A stretch of DNA of 64,000 bases from Balamuthia mandrillaris. Its lineage: Eukaryota > Discosea > Longamoebia > Balamuthiidae. Position 1 is the first letter of the stretch. The number at the start of each line of letters is the position of its first letter. Shown here piece after piece: positions 13,753 through 23,033 of this stretch. The translations under genes and the position numbers were made by a program. The stretch is from positions 124,001 through 188,000 of the forward strand of contig JAVKOQ010000006.1 of the NCBI GenBank assembly GCA_031835245.1, in the 5' to 3' direction. The notes beneath the pieces are model-generated. The model had not been told where the DNA came from, did not search any database, and saw only the letters and a program-made list of their open reading frames with translations.

Positions 13753-14535
13753 TGCGCTTTTTCTTTTTTATCAATGGGACCTGCTCTCCACAAACAAACA
13801 AGAATGAAAAGCAGTTAATAGGTTTTTATCTATAGAAAAAAAGCAAAGCAGGGACTGTGTAACAAACGTGAAAGCGGTACCGGTAACCGATCTTACACAA
13901 ATAAAAAAAAATGAAAGCTGCTTTCCTCTCCTTGTGGACGTCGGTTTTATGAAAAGAGAGAGAGAGAGATGAGCCTTTTTTTTTTCCTCCCGCCCCAACA
14001 AACGAGAGGGCGCGGTGCGGCCAAGTGATTATGCGCTTCCAAAAAAGCCTGAATGGCTTGTCTTGCTCGTCAAAGTGGTGGTTTTTTTGGTTGCTTTATT
14101 TTTTCTTTTCAGTTGCACTTTTTTTGAGTGAAAACTTTGAGAGAAGCGTTCCTGAAATGAAGGAGCACGTAGAGACGCATCCCTCTATTTGTTGTAGACA
14201 CTGGAAGAAGGAACCCATTCCGGGCCGGAAAATGTCTAAGCCCTTGCGCTTGATCGACCTCCGATCTTCGGACTCTTGGTTTCTCGCCGCAGCCTGTGAG
14301 TGTAACTCCTTAAAATTCCTATGCGCAAACCTCCTTAAAAGGCGCGTGCTTCGCATTCTTTGCGTGCAATTTGTACGAAGGAACGAAGAAAGAAGAAGAG
14401 GACGAACATGAAGAAGAAGAAGAATATGAAGAAGAAAAACAAGAACAAGAACAAGAACAATGAGAAAGAGGGGAGATGAGCGTGCAGAGAGGGACATTTA
14501 CACAATTTTTTTTTGGTACCAAAAAGAAGGAAGGT
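13753..14535. other. intergenic region between MutL stop and HECT start
   Basis: About 780 bp separating the MutL-type gene's stop (14536) from the HECT gene's ATG (13752); both genes read leftward. It must contain the HECT promoter and 5' UTR. It holds a short GA run at 13954-13969 and an AAGAAG/AACAAG purine run at 14385-14465. A 128-residue plus-strand open frame (14025-14411) has no recognisable motif and I do not call it. Confidence 0.4.
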
Positions 14536-16827
14536 TCAAGACAGAGTGTGTAAAAAGCGTAACAAGGTTTGGCCGCGAGGGGATACCTCCGGCCACTCCT
14601 TCCTTTCCTTCCGCAACTGTTCCAACATGTTCTTCACTGCTGCTCCCTCCACCAAGTTCCTACTTTCTTTCTCTGCAAACCGTTTCGCTTCTTCCTCGAA
14701 TAACCGTTTAACTTGCTCCGTCCAAAGGTTATCCCTGTCTAATTCTGCTTCCTCGTCCTCTTCTTCTTCGCTTCTTCGTTCTTGTTGATGCAGAAGAGCA
14801 TCCAAAAGCTTCGCAAGATCGTGAAGCCCATAACTTGGATCAAGTTCCTTTGTCACTCCTTTCCAGTGAGGAACGCCTTCTGCTTCCTCGTCGTCGCATC
14901 CAACATCAAAACCATTGGCAAGCAACACAGCCTTCGGAGAACGTCCTCTCCCAGCTTGTGGTTTCGTTGATGATAATAAAGAAAGTGCTCGTCCGATTCT
15001 TTCTCTTAACCTCCCCTCTTGTCTAGTTGTTGTTACTATTTTCTCTGTTGCACCACCTTCGTTGACAGTAGAAGCAGAACTGTTGGGCCAAGCGTGAAGT
15101 AATCTATCCACAGTAAGAGGAATGGGAGTAGGAAGAGGTTCCACAGAAAATCTATGCAGCACAGAAGACGAGAGCAGTTGTTGAAACCGAAGCGTCTCCT
15201 GTACGTGCTGCGTGTTGAGAAGGAGCAACGCTTTTCCTGATTTAACGACATGAAAAGGAATACGAGTTGCTTCCTTGTGGTCTATTGCTCCAACTACTTC
15301 AAAGGTAGAAGAAGAAGGTTCAGCGTGGTTAGTGCCGTTGTAGTTGTCTTCATTTTCGTTTTGACTGTTTTGAGAAGAAAGAAGGTCGAGTTTGGCTGTA
15401 ATGGCGGATGCACGATCACAACGTTGCGAGATGGCGTTAATATCTACAAAGAGGTCTATGTCGCGTTCTTCGTCCTCTTCTTGTTCCAATGTTCTCATGC
15501 GTTGAGCAAACTCTTGACCCAATCCCTCCGCCATTCGAAGCAAGGTGGAGGGTCCACGCGTTGAAGGAGACGAAGAAACTCCAGAGGAAGAAGCAGAAAA
15601 AGAATCTCGGTCTCGTCTGGTGTGAACGTCTACATCATCTACAGAAGCTCTTGCAGCTTTGTTGGCGTTGTTATTGTTGTCATTAGTGTTGCTGCTTCGG
15701 TCTTGTCTATGCAACGAGAACGGCTCTTCTTCCTCCTCATCGTCGATCAAGAAGGCATCAAACTTTCGTTTTGGCGTTGAACTCCAATGTTGCTGTGTAG
15801 AAGAAAATGTAGACGCAGAAGAAGAAGAGGAAGAAGAAGAGTCGGAGGAAGAGAAGCGAGAACGAGGTCTTGAATCCATAGTCATCATTGCTGAATCTAA
15901 AGAAGGGCGAGAAGCAAAGGGAAGCGGAGTGGAAGTGGAATAAGAGGGTATTGATTCCTCGAAATCTTCCACTGGTTCTTCTTCACCTCCAACTACCTCT
16001 TCAAGTCGTTCAAAATTTTGATCTCTTGCAAGGCTGTTGCTTGGTCGCTGCGTCTCTATTCCGTAAACCTGTGTCATAGGCTCGATTCTAGCAACAAAGT
16101 AATGAATGAAGGGGACGTTGTTAGTAGAACATAACCAAAAAAAAGTGCAAAAACTGTACTCTTCTTCAGGTTCATCTTCAATTGTTGTTCTCGTAGGAAG
16201 ATACGGTTGGGTTGGTGGTTCATCTCCACCTTCATGCATAAATTGGGAAGTCGAGGAAGAAGATGATGACGAAGCATCATCACGTTCTTTCTGTGTGCTT
16301 TTTCCTCCAAGACGAACAATCAGGATGTTATCTTGTGCTGTTTGTTCATACGAAAGTGAAATATCTTGTGTGAGAGAGAGACGATCGCTTTGGGCATATT
16401 CGTCTCTTTCATCGCGTGGAGGATAGAAATCCTCCAAAAATTGTTGCAGATGAGAAAGAATTTCTGTTTCCTCGTGTAAGACTATGGTACGTTTATCCGG
16501 ACTGAAACAGGCAGAGAAAAACAGGGTGAACAAGAAGATCAAAAACAAATACAACAGAAGACAAACCTGCAGTTAATGTCGTAGGAAGAGGCAGCCACAG
16601 TGACATTCAGGGCTATGAAAGGATAGCGGCCAGAAGGAAGGTCGAAACGCGTGCGAACAGCATGGTTTAGGAGCTTGGCAATAGAAGGTATATCTACGGG
16701 CCGTTTGTTTATCCAAAGAAAGTATCTGTCACTGGAAGACCGTGTCACATAGCGGTGAATCGCTTGCGGGCTCGGAATATAACTAGCAGTTTGGTGATGA
16801 AAACGGTTTTTGGCATAATTAGAATAA

Positions 16828-16866
<39 letters not shown>

Positions 16867-17014
16867 AAACCCAGTGAAACGATAGTTGGAATCAGGAGAA
16901 TGAAAGTCGATGTGCGAAAGTTGACCAAACACTTTCGTTGTGAATATTTGCTTTATGGCTTCCTATTGTTCTTTAAGTTTAGATCCCAAAGAAGCACGAG
17001 AAAAATAGAGCATA

Positions 17015-17057
<43 letters not shown>

Positions 17058-18170
17058 GTACCCCCATGTCCGCGACAGGAAGCTTTATAAAGTCGGGACT
17101 TGGAGGAAAGAAAAGAGAAAAGCAAAGTGAAGGAAAGGCGATTGCATAGCCTCGAATAGTCTGCTGTATCTTTTTGGTTTGTAGTTTCATCACTGTGGTC
17201 GTCTTTTGTCGTTTTTGTCTAACCACGAAACGTTCGAAGAGGTTTGTCACTCTCACGGTGGTCCCAACTTCAGTATGTTGTGTAACTTCAGTGCAGCTGC
17301 AATCTTGGAGTTAACACAAGATACCAACACGCAGAAAGAACAAGAAGAAGAACAAGAACAAGAACAAGAAGAACAAACAAACAAACAAACAAACAAACAA
17401 ACAAACAAACAAACAAACAAACAAACAAACAAACAAACAAACAAACAAACAAACAAACAAACAAACAAACAAACAAACAAACAAACAAACAAACAAAAGG
17501 ATGGAAAACGTACGTAAGCATGTGGCCATGGGCATCAAACGTGGCGGAGACGGCCTTCTCGTCCTCTGCCGTGCGCGTGATGATGGTGAGCTGTCCGGTG
17601 GCGCTGATGGAGTTGAGCGCCTCCCCACGGAAGCCAAAGGTTTGCAGGTTGGTGATGTCCTCATAGTCTCTCAGCTTGGAGGTGGTGTACTCCAACGCGC
17701 ACTGCGATAACTCCTCCCGAGCGATGCCTCTTCCATTGTCTTTCACCTTTGTTATTTTTTATATTAATGAAAAGAAAACCCCAAAAGAAAAAAGAAAAAA
17801 GAAAAAAGAAAAAAAAGTTGAGATGAAAAAACCAAAAAAAAAATAAACAAAAAAAATGAGTCGAGATGGAAAAAAAAAAGATTGGTACCTCGACTAGACG
17901 AAGACCGCCACTTTCCAGACGTAAAGTGATGCGCGTGGCACCTCCGTCGATGGCATTCCTTTTCGGAAAAAAATGAAAATCAAAAAAAAAAAACAATCGT
18001 TGTAACGAGATGATAGAGGATGAGAGGAAACAAGATGGAGAAAGAGAAAAACGAAAATGGCGCAAAAAGATAAATACATACTCTACAAGCTCTTTGACCA
18101 CCGAGTGTACGTCCACTATGACGGGTCCAGCTCTTATGGCCCGTATCGCTGAATCTGGTAATCTGTGCAT
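14536..18170 (-). CDS. MutL-family DNA mismatch-repair protein, PMS type
   Basis: Exon 1 starts at the ATG at 18170 and gives SAIRAIRAGPVIVDVHSVVK; a GA|GTATGT junction leads to NAIDGGATRITL, then KDNGRGI, TSKL and TFGFRGEALNSI, the GHKL ATPase motifs of MutL. Later exons give GTTVRVTNLFER, RSSSDRYFLWINKRPVD and DINCSPDKRTIVL, the transducer domain in its PMS1/PMS2 form. MutL proteins couple mismatch recognition by MutS to strand removal, in the nucleus. The C-terminal half is Ser/Asp/Glu-rich and ends at 14536. Where PMS2/MLH3 carry the DQHA endonuclease motif this protein reads NTQHVQE, and I do not find the downstream Cys/His metal motifs, so nuclease activity is doubtful. One intron holds a long GTTT repeat. 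Confidence 0.85.
17376..17495. repeat. (AAAC)n tetranucleotide repeat in a MutL intron
   Basis: About thirty uninterrupted AAAC units on the plus strand, which read GTTT on the sense strand of the MutL-type gene. It lies between the GFRGEAL exon and the VRVTNLFER exon and is preceded by AAGAAC-rich sequence. It produces spurious CLFV-repeat open frames on the minus strand. Confidence 0.95.
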
Positions 18171-18292
18171 TAAAGCTTTACAGGGCTTTTTTTGTTTTTT
18201 TATTTTTTATTTTTCGCTTTTTTTTTAAACGATCGGTAAAATTTTCCTCTAAATTTAAAGTTTTACTAGAAAAATTTAAGTACATTAGTTCG

Positions 18293-18300
18293 TGTCGACA
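18293..18300. promoter_or_regulatory. TGTCGACA palindrome upstream of the MutL gene
   Basis: TGTCGACA lies 123 bp upstream of the MutL ATG (18170), inside a longer 16-bp palindrome (TTCGTGTCGACACGAA) in AT-rich DNA. It is one of seven exact copies in the window, all intergenic. Confidence 0.5.
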
Positions 18301-18355
18301 CGAATTGAGTCTGTTGCTGCTCTCCTGATGCAATCTTTTTCGCTCTTCCTCCTTC

Positions 18356-18360
<5 letters not shown>

Positions 18361-18417
<57 letters not shown>

Positions 18418-18440
18418 CTCTCTCTCGCTCTCTCTCTCTC
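18361..18440. repeat. (TC)n repeat between TOM7 and MutL
   Basis: A CT dinucleotide run broken by a few CG-containing units, lying between the TOM7 stop and the MutL start. On the sense strand of the MutL gene it is a purine (GA) tract in the 5' flank. Confidence 0.9.
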
Positions 18441-18503
18441 TTTCTTGCTTTCTCTCTCTCTCCACACACACAGTTTCTTTCTTTTGTTTTTTTAATTTCT
18501 TTT

Positions 18504-18740
18504 TTACATTCTTGCTGTGATAGCTGAGGGTGGCATGATAAGAGAGAAAAGGTCTTGGTCTTTGGCAAAGGAGCGAAGGCCAAGGAACACGATCAGCGGC
18601 ACGAAGCCAAAGTGGAAGGCGAGCTTTGCAAAGTGAACCGCTTTCGTGAAGTAGGGCTGGGCAGTGACCAGGTTTGCTCGCACTCCGGCCAGCAGCGGCG
18701 AGCTCCTCAGAAAACTCGGTTGTTGTTTGTGCTCCGTCAT
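18504..18740 (-). CDS. TOM7-like subunit of the mitochondrial outer-membrane translocase
   Basis: A single-exon, 78-residue protein from the ATG at 18740. Residues about 40-57 (KLAFHFGFVPLIVFLGL) match the membrane-anchor signature of TOM7, whose usual form is an F-x-x-x-x-G-F-I-P-L-V-I-Y-L-G-F pattern. TOM7 is a tail-anchored helper that tunes assembly of the TOM import pore. The N-terminal extension of about 30 residues makes it longer than typical TOM7 (55-60 residues). An upstream in-frame GTG could lengthen it, but the ATG gives the more natural start. The assignment rests on the short transmembrane signature and overall size. Confidence 0.6.
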   Translation of the reverse strand: MTEHKQQPSFLRSSPLLAGVRANLVTAQPYFTKAVHFAKLAFHFGFVPLIVFLGLRSFAKDQDLFSLIMPPSAITARM

Positions 18741-19013
18741 CACTATTTCCAATTTGAACACAAGAGCAAGTTAGCGAGGTGAATGAACCTGAGGCGAGCC
18801 AGGGATGAACAAACCTGTTCTGCTTTCTTTGTGTGCACTTTTATTTTTCTTTGGTCTACAGCAAATGGACTCGGGTTCGACACCCGTTGGAATCCCACAT
18901 TTTTCCTTCCAAATAATAATAATAAAGCAGGGCTGCAGAAATTCTGAAGGAAAACTGTAACATCATTCATGACGACATGAATCAAACACAAAAAAAAAAA
19001 ACCGAACGGAAAG

Positions 19014-19781
19014 ATGAACGCCACACGGAAACAGCTTTACGTTTTGGTGGTGCCCAAACGATGTCTTAGTGGCGGCTCCACCAAAATCCGGATGATGGCT
19101 CCCGCTTTCTCACGATCGTGCTGTGTTGCAGCTACGCCACTGCGTTTTTTCTCTTCCTCTTCAAACGAACCTCCCCCACGAGATGAGGAGAACACTTCAC
19201 CCAAACCGCGAGAAGGCGAAGAGGACAAGCTATTCTCAGAGAAGGCCAAACGGTCCAGACAGCACGTCCAACAGCTCAACGAACAACATGACCGCCTCAG
19301 CGAACGCCGCCAGAAGAGCATCGAATCCACGCTAACCTCTGTCTTTGGCGCTCCCTCCTCCACTTCCAACCTCTCGCTACACGACTCCTCCATCAAAATG
19401 GAAAGACATTTTGTGGCCACCATTGAAAGAGCTATGCAGCAACAGCAACAAATCAAAGGAGAGGAACAACAAGAGCAATCTGCTGCGGCTGTTGTTGGCG
19501 AGGAACGCATCACAAACGTAGCAGCAGACCAACAGAAAGCGGATCCCTTTGATCAGCTGCTGCAACAAATGCAGGAAGAACATGGAACAGGACAAAGAGA
19601 AGGAGCAGCATTGCAACAGCAACATGGTCAACAACCACAGCAACCAGCGTTTGCTAGGAGCCCGGATGAGCCACCGCCCATGGAATGGATACAAGCCATG
19701 CGCCAGCTCAGCGGTATGATTGTCAGCTCGGAAGACTTGGAAAAGAGGAAACAACGGAAGGTACGCTCAAACCAACTCCTT

Positions 19782-19817
<36 letters not shown>

Positions 19818-20287
19818 CATAGGCATAGAGAATGCAAGAATGCTTACATGAAAAAACGATAAAAGAGAAATGAACATGGAGAGACGGAGAGTGGATGATG
19901 GAAGAGATGAGAGAATTTCCTTACCTTGTGGATAAACAGGAAGGGACAACGACAGCAAGTAAGCCAGGCTTCACCCCATCTGCCAAGCTGCCCAAGCTTC
20001 GCAACGTCCACTCGCGAGATGATTACTTCGAGACCAGCCTGGAAAAGTCTGGCCGTTTGAACAACCAACAACTCAGGGTCATTCTCTCGGCGAAAGAGAG
20101 AGGCGAGTTGTTCGCCTACCCTGCACAAACAAAGGCACACCAGGAGAAGCAGGAACAAGGCAAAGAAGAACAGAGGCCATCAGCTGCTCAAGATGAAGCG
20201 TTGCGGACGTACGCCACAAAGACAGGAGTTTCCGAGCAGCAACTTCAAACGTTGTTATCCTACTACAGCCTCCCAGAGAATCATTGA
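19014..20287 (+). CDS. predicted mitochondrial Gln-rich protein of unknown function
   Basis: Two exons, 19014-19760 and 19940-20287, joined in phase 0 (AAG|GTACGC...AAACAG|GAA), give 364 residues. The first 50 residues are rich in Arg, Ser and hydrophobic residues with no acid until after FSSSSNEPPP, as expected of a mitochondrial presequence. The middle is Gln/Glu-rich and probably coiled coil. The second exon is better ordered (SRDDYFETSLEKSGRLNNQQ and a C-terminal GVSEQQLQTLLSYYSLP), and that part is most likely to be conserved. I do not recognise a family. The intron carries a GA repeat on the sense strand, the reverse of the other introns here. Confidence 0.65.
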
Positions 20288-21002
20288 AAAAAAAAGAACA
20301 AAGAAAAAAAAATCCACACCGCAGCTGGCCAGCTGAAAAAAAGTGTAGTGCAGCCGGGCGGACAAAGCACAAGTGTGGAGGGGTCACGCGTTTTCCCACA
20401 GATCGACAAAGGGGAATAGCATGCCTTGGTTTTCCTGCGGGCTTTTCTCACAGAAAAAAGGCCGAAATTTTAGCGGTTCCCCCGATGGGTTGCGTGACGT
20501 CTGGCCAAACCGAAGAAATGCAATTCCTCGACTCGCCCAACTGCACACACAAAAAAAAGTAGCTAGAGTGTGATCATCCTCTGCTACTTTTTTTTTCTCC
20601 GAAGCTTTCTGCCGCTTTGCTGTTGTTTCTGGCGCTCTTGCTCCTCCTTCGCCTGAAAATCAATGAGGCGTTGGACGGCCTCCAGCTCGTTCCGTGAGAT
20701 GCCTAGCCTCCCGCCTGGCACAACGGTCTCAACAAATCCAAGTGGTGGTGCTGCAGCACCAGCCACTGAAGACAAGTTCGAGAGGAGCAAGAGCGCCAAA
20801 AACAACAGCAAAGAGGCAGAAAGCGACCTCGCAGCGACGGGGATAAGGAGAAAGAAGTAGATGAAGGGCAGACCTCAGAAGACGAGAACAGCGGCCTCCG
20901 GGATTAAAAAGCTGGAGGAATTGGCTTGAACAGTGGCCGGGTTTCCCTTCGAAGAAGTAGCTTATTCCCTTCGACAGCATAGCGGACGCTGTGGAGAACG
21001 TA
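20288..21002. other. intergenic, no firm gene
   Basis: About 700 bp of moderate GC. A minus-strand frame at 20584-20811 has a hydrophobic start and a Lys/Arg-rich end but no in-frame ATG, so I do not call it. I see no RNA gene or transposon ends. Confidence 0.35.
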
Positions 21003-21168
21003 ATGAGCACAACCGACGTAAGTTTTTTCACGTGTTGTGTTACTTTCTTGGCCCAACAACTCAGTCTTTCCTACCCAGCTTTTGAAAGACATTCAGCGAA
21101 AGCTTGACGGGCTAAACGCAGCTGCAGAAGGCACTAACACTAAACTAGCCTCGCTTGAGGAAAAATAA
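21003..21168 (+). CDS. 34-residue spliced coiled-coil micro-gene (candidate, possibly a truncated copy)
   Basis: Exon 1 is 21003-21017 (ATG AGC ACA ACC GAC). It is followed by a 61-bp intron with a good donor (GTAAGT) and a pyrimidine-rich 3' end (CTACCCAG). Exon 2 is 21079-21168, ending TAA. The junction is in frame and gives MSTTDLLKDIQRKLDGLNAA, then AEGTNTKLASLEEK. The heptad-like LDGLNAAAEGTNTKL motif recurs just downstream in the same orientation (21175-21196, KGTNAKLDG) and again inverted (AAEGTNAKLDALDA on the minus strand, 21258-21200). This looks like the first part of a larger coiled-coil gene family, cut short by a stop, with local duplication and inversion. It could be a pseudogene fragment. 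Confidence 0.4.
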
Positions 21169-21258
21169 CAAAAAGGTACCAACGCTAAACTAGACGGCAC
21201 AGCACCTCCATTCGTGCGTCAAGTGCGTCTAGTTTAGCGTTGGTACCTTCTGCAGCTG
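21119..21258. repeat. direct plus inverted repeat of a coiled-coil coding unit
   Basis: A perfect 22-bp inverted repeat, 21175-21196 against 21226-21247, is separated by 29 bp. The right arm continues to 21258 and matches a diverged first copy starting at 21119 (CAGCTGCAGAAGG at the outer end). Two copies read in the plus direction and one in the minus direction. Each can be read as the peptide unit GTNAKLDGL. Confidence 0.8.
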
Positions 21259-22075
21259 TGAATCACTCACACAGTTTGCGTCCGCATTGCAGTGCAGAGA
21301 GGGCTACACACCAGGAGTAAGGAAGCATGCCTGCAAACCCAGACTGGTCACATCCTCCCAATGCTTTGTCCTGCCCCCGCAGCTCACCCAAATGGTAAAC
21401 AAGAAAAATAAAACAAAAAAAAACTCACATCGCACACTCATCTCTCTATGCCATGTGGTGATTTCCTGGCCTTGCCTGTCCAAACGGTGGCACGCACATG
21501 CATCGCTGGACTACACCCCGTGGGCAAAGTTACTGGTCAGCTTAGTTTCAAGAATTTTCTCAACTTTGTAAGCAGCAAAAAACACCACGTAGCGGCTGCG
21601 CGGTAGGCATTGGCAAGCATTTGTCGATTACATGGCGCAAAACTTTTCCAAATCTCATCAATCCCCATGGACGTCCTCGTCACTCGCTCTATGGGCCAGT
21701 GACATCACTAACTGCAAGCACATCTCACACTGCCTTTATTCACTAAACAGCACAGGACATACGCTCTAACTGGAAGCCATGAGAAGACACCGGAGGCAGA
21801 AGGAGGTGAGCAGGAACGCCACGGCTGCTCATGGGTGGGCGGGCGGGCGATCTCCCACACAAAGAATTCCACAATCCCTCCTCCCACACTAAACTGACTC
21901 CTTCGCTGTCTCTCCCTCAAAAAACCTCTGCTACCGCCTGCCCTGCAACTCCCCAGCCACAACTCGTGGTCGATTTCTGCTCGCTCTCTTCCTATGGAAA
22001 TCTGCGCGGCAGAATCACTGTCCAGATGGACGTCTTCGTCGCTCTACGTGCCCAGACACGATTCTCACTGAACAA
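21259..22075. other. intergenic, nothing identified
   Basis: About 800 bp of mixed composition with no long open frame, no simple repeat longer than a few units and no RNA gene that I can recognise. It ends at the first tRNA-Gly. Confidence 0.4.
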
Positions 22076-22146
22076 GCATCCGTAGTCTAGGGGCATGATT
22101 TCCGCCTGCCACGCGGGAGGCCCGGGTTCAACTCCCGGCGGATGCA
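22076..22146 (+). tRNA. tRNA-Gly (anticodon GCC)
   Basis: A 71-nt cloverleaf: acceptor GCATCCG pairs with CGGATGC and the discriminator is A. The anticodon loop is CTGCCAC with anticodon GCC. The T arm reads CGGGTTCAACTCCCG. There is no intron. It matches the usual eukaryotic tRNA-Gly(GCC) closely. A T-run at 22160-22166 serves as the RNA polymerase III terminator. Confidence 0.95.
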
Positions 22147-22159
22147 CATTCTTTTGCAC

Positions 22160-22166
22160 TTTTTTT
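22160..22166 (+). terminator. Pol III terminator of the plus-strand tRNA-Gly
   Basis: Seven T residues 14 nt after the tRNA end, after a weaker TTTT at 22152-22155. Runs of four or more T on the sense strand stop RNA polymerase III. Confidence 0.7.
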
Positions 22167-22605
22167 GGTTTGCCTTCAGGGACACAGACAAGAAAGAATA
22201 GAAAACGAGGAAAGGCTGAAAAGAACATCAACATAATTAAATGAAAACAAAAAACAAAACAAAAACTGATGTACTATCGCGGAAAACAGCCTCTATATGT
22301 TTTGAGGAAATATAGGTTGCTCGCCAGGCGAAAGCACGACTAGGCTGGTGTTCAACTGCAACATTTATCTTTGTTGTTCATCTTCTTTCCTTTAAGTTAT
22401 GGGAAGTTTTTCGTTTTTGGGTGTTTCTTGAACTTTCTTAATTCAGCGTCAGACGGAAAACCATAACAACAGCCAATGTACAAAAAAAAAAAAAAAAACA
22501 AACAAACAAACAAAAACAAAAACAAAACCACGCTCTCTGTACCGCGTTATGTTTTTATAAAAACCTGGAAAAAAGGCGGCAGGCAGGATACTAAATACAA
22601 TGAGG

Positions 22606-22614
22606 AAAAAAAAA
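22606..22614 (-). terminator. Pol III terminator of the minus-strand tRNA-Gly
   Basis: Nine A on the plus strand, read as nine T just after the minus-strand tRNA. The first flanking bases after the gene (CATTCTTTT) are also shared with the plus-strand copy, so the duplication reached past the gene end. Confidence 0.7.
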
Positions 22615-22619
22615 GAATG

Positions 22620-22690
22620 TGCATCCGCCGGGAGTTGAACCCGGGCCTCCCGCGTGGCAGGCGGAAATCATGCCCCTAGACTACGGATGC
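22620..22690 (-). tRNA. tRNA-Gly (anticodon GCC), second identical copy, inverted
   Basis: The exact reverse complement of the tRNA at 22076-22146. All 71 positions agree, so both copies should be functional. The two genes converge, with 473 bp between their 3' ends. Confidence 0.95.
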
Positions 22691-22922
22691 TTGTTGAGAT
22701 GTTCACCTTTTTTTCTACAAACCAAACAAAAAGTCCTGCATTCGGCGCATTAAACTTCGGGCCATTTATTTGTTTTCTTTTGTGGTGTTTTCTTCTTTGC
22801 TGTGCTGTGCGTGCAAGACAACAACCACCACAACCGTTTGTGCCTCGTGTTTGACCGATCTGCTGGCCTTTACCTTGGTTTGTCTTCATTTTTTGTTCCT
22901 TTTCTTTCTTATTTGTTTGTTT

Positions 22923-22930
22923 TGACGTCA
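22923..22930. promoter_or_regulatory. CRE-like TGACGTCA site upstream of RhoGAP
   Basis: The 8-bp palindrome TGACGTCA, inside TTGACGTCAA, lies about 104 bp upstream of the RhoGAP ATG. This is the classic bZIP (CREB/ATF) target. Similar sites lie upstream of the NDUFA1-like gene (26405) and the transporter gene (52158). Confidence 0.35.
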
Positions 22931-23033
22931 ACAAAACTGATCCTAATCGCTTTTTAATCTTTGTTGATGCGTTACAGATTTCAGATCACCAAACAAACGA
23001 ACAAAAAAAAGAAGAAGAAGAAAGAAAACAGCC

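Noticed and set aside
13282-13818. 178-residue plus-strand frame opposite HECT exon 1
   Set aside because: Antisense shadow in GC-rich coding DNA; no motif.
14025-14411. 128-residue plus-strand frame upstream of HECT
   Set aside because: No motif, mixed composition, and it occupies the likely promoter and 5' UTR of the HECT gene.
17376-17495. CRISPR-like or other spaced array among the tandem repeats
   Set aside because: All tandem arrays here are uninterrupted microsatellites without unique spacers, in a eukaryotic genome.
17253-17746. CLFV-repeat protein
   Set aside because: It is the GTTT repeat in a MutL intron read through; the real exon ends before it.
18866-18900. tRNA-like T arm (CGGGTTCGACACCCG)
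   Set aside because: The T-loop pattern is good, but no matching acceptor stem, D arm or anticodon arm is found upstream, so it is at most a decayed tRNA fragment.
20584-20811. Small minus-strand secreted protein
   Set aside because: Hydrophobic start and basic tail look attractive, but there is no in-frame ATG before an upstream stop and no convincing splice-in exon.
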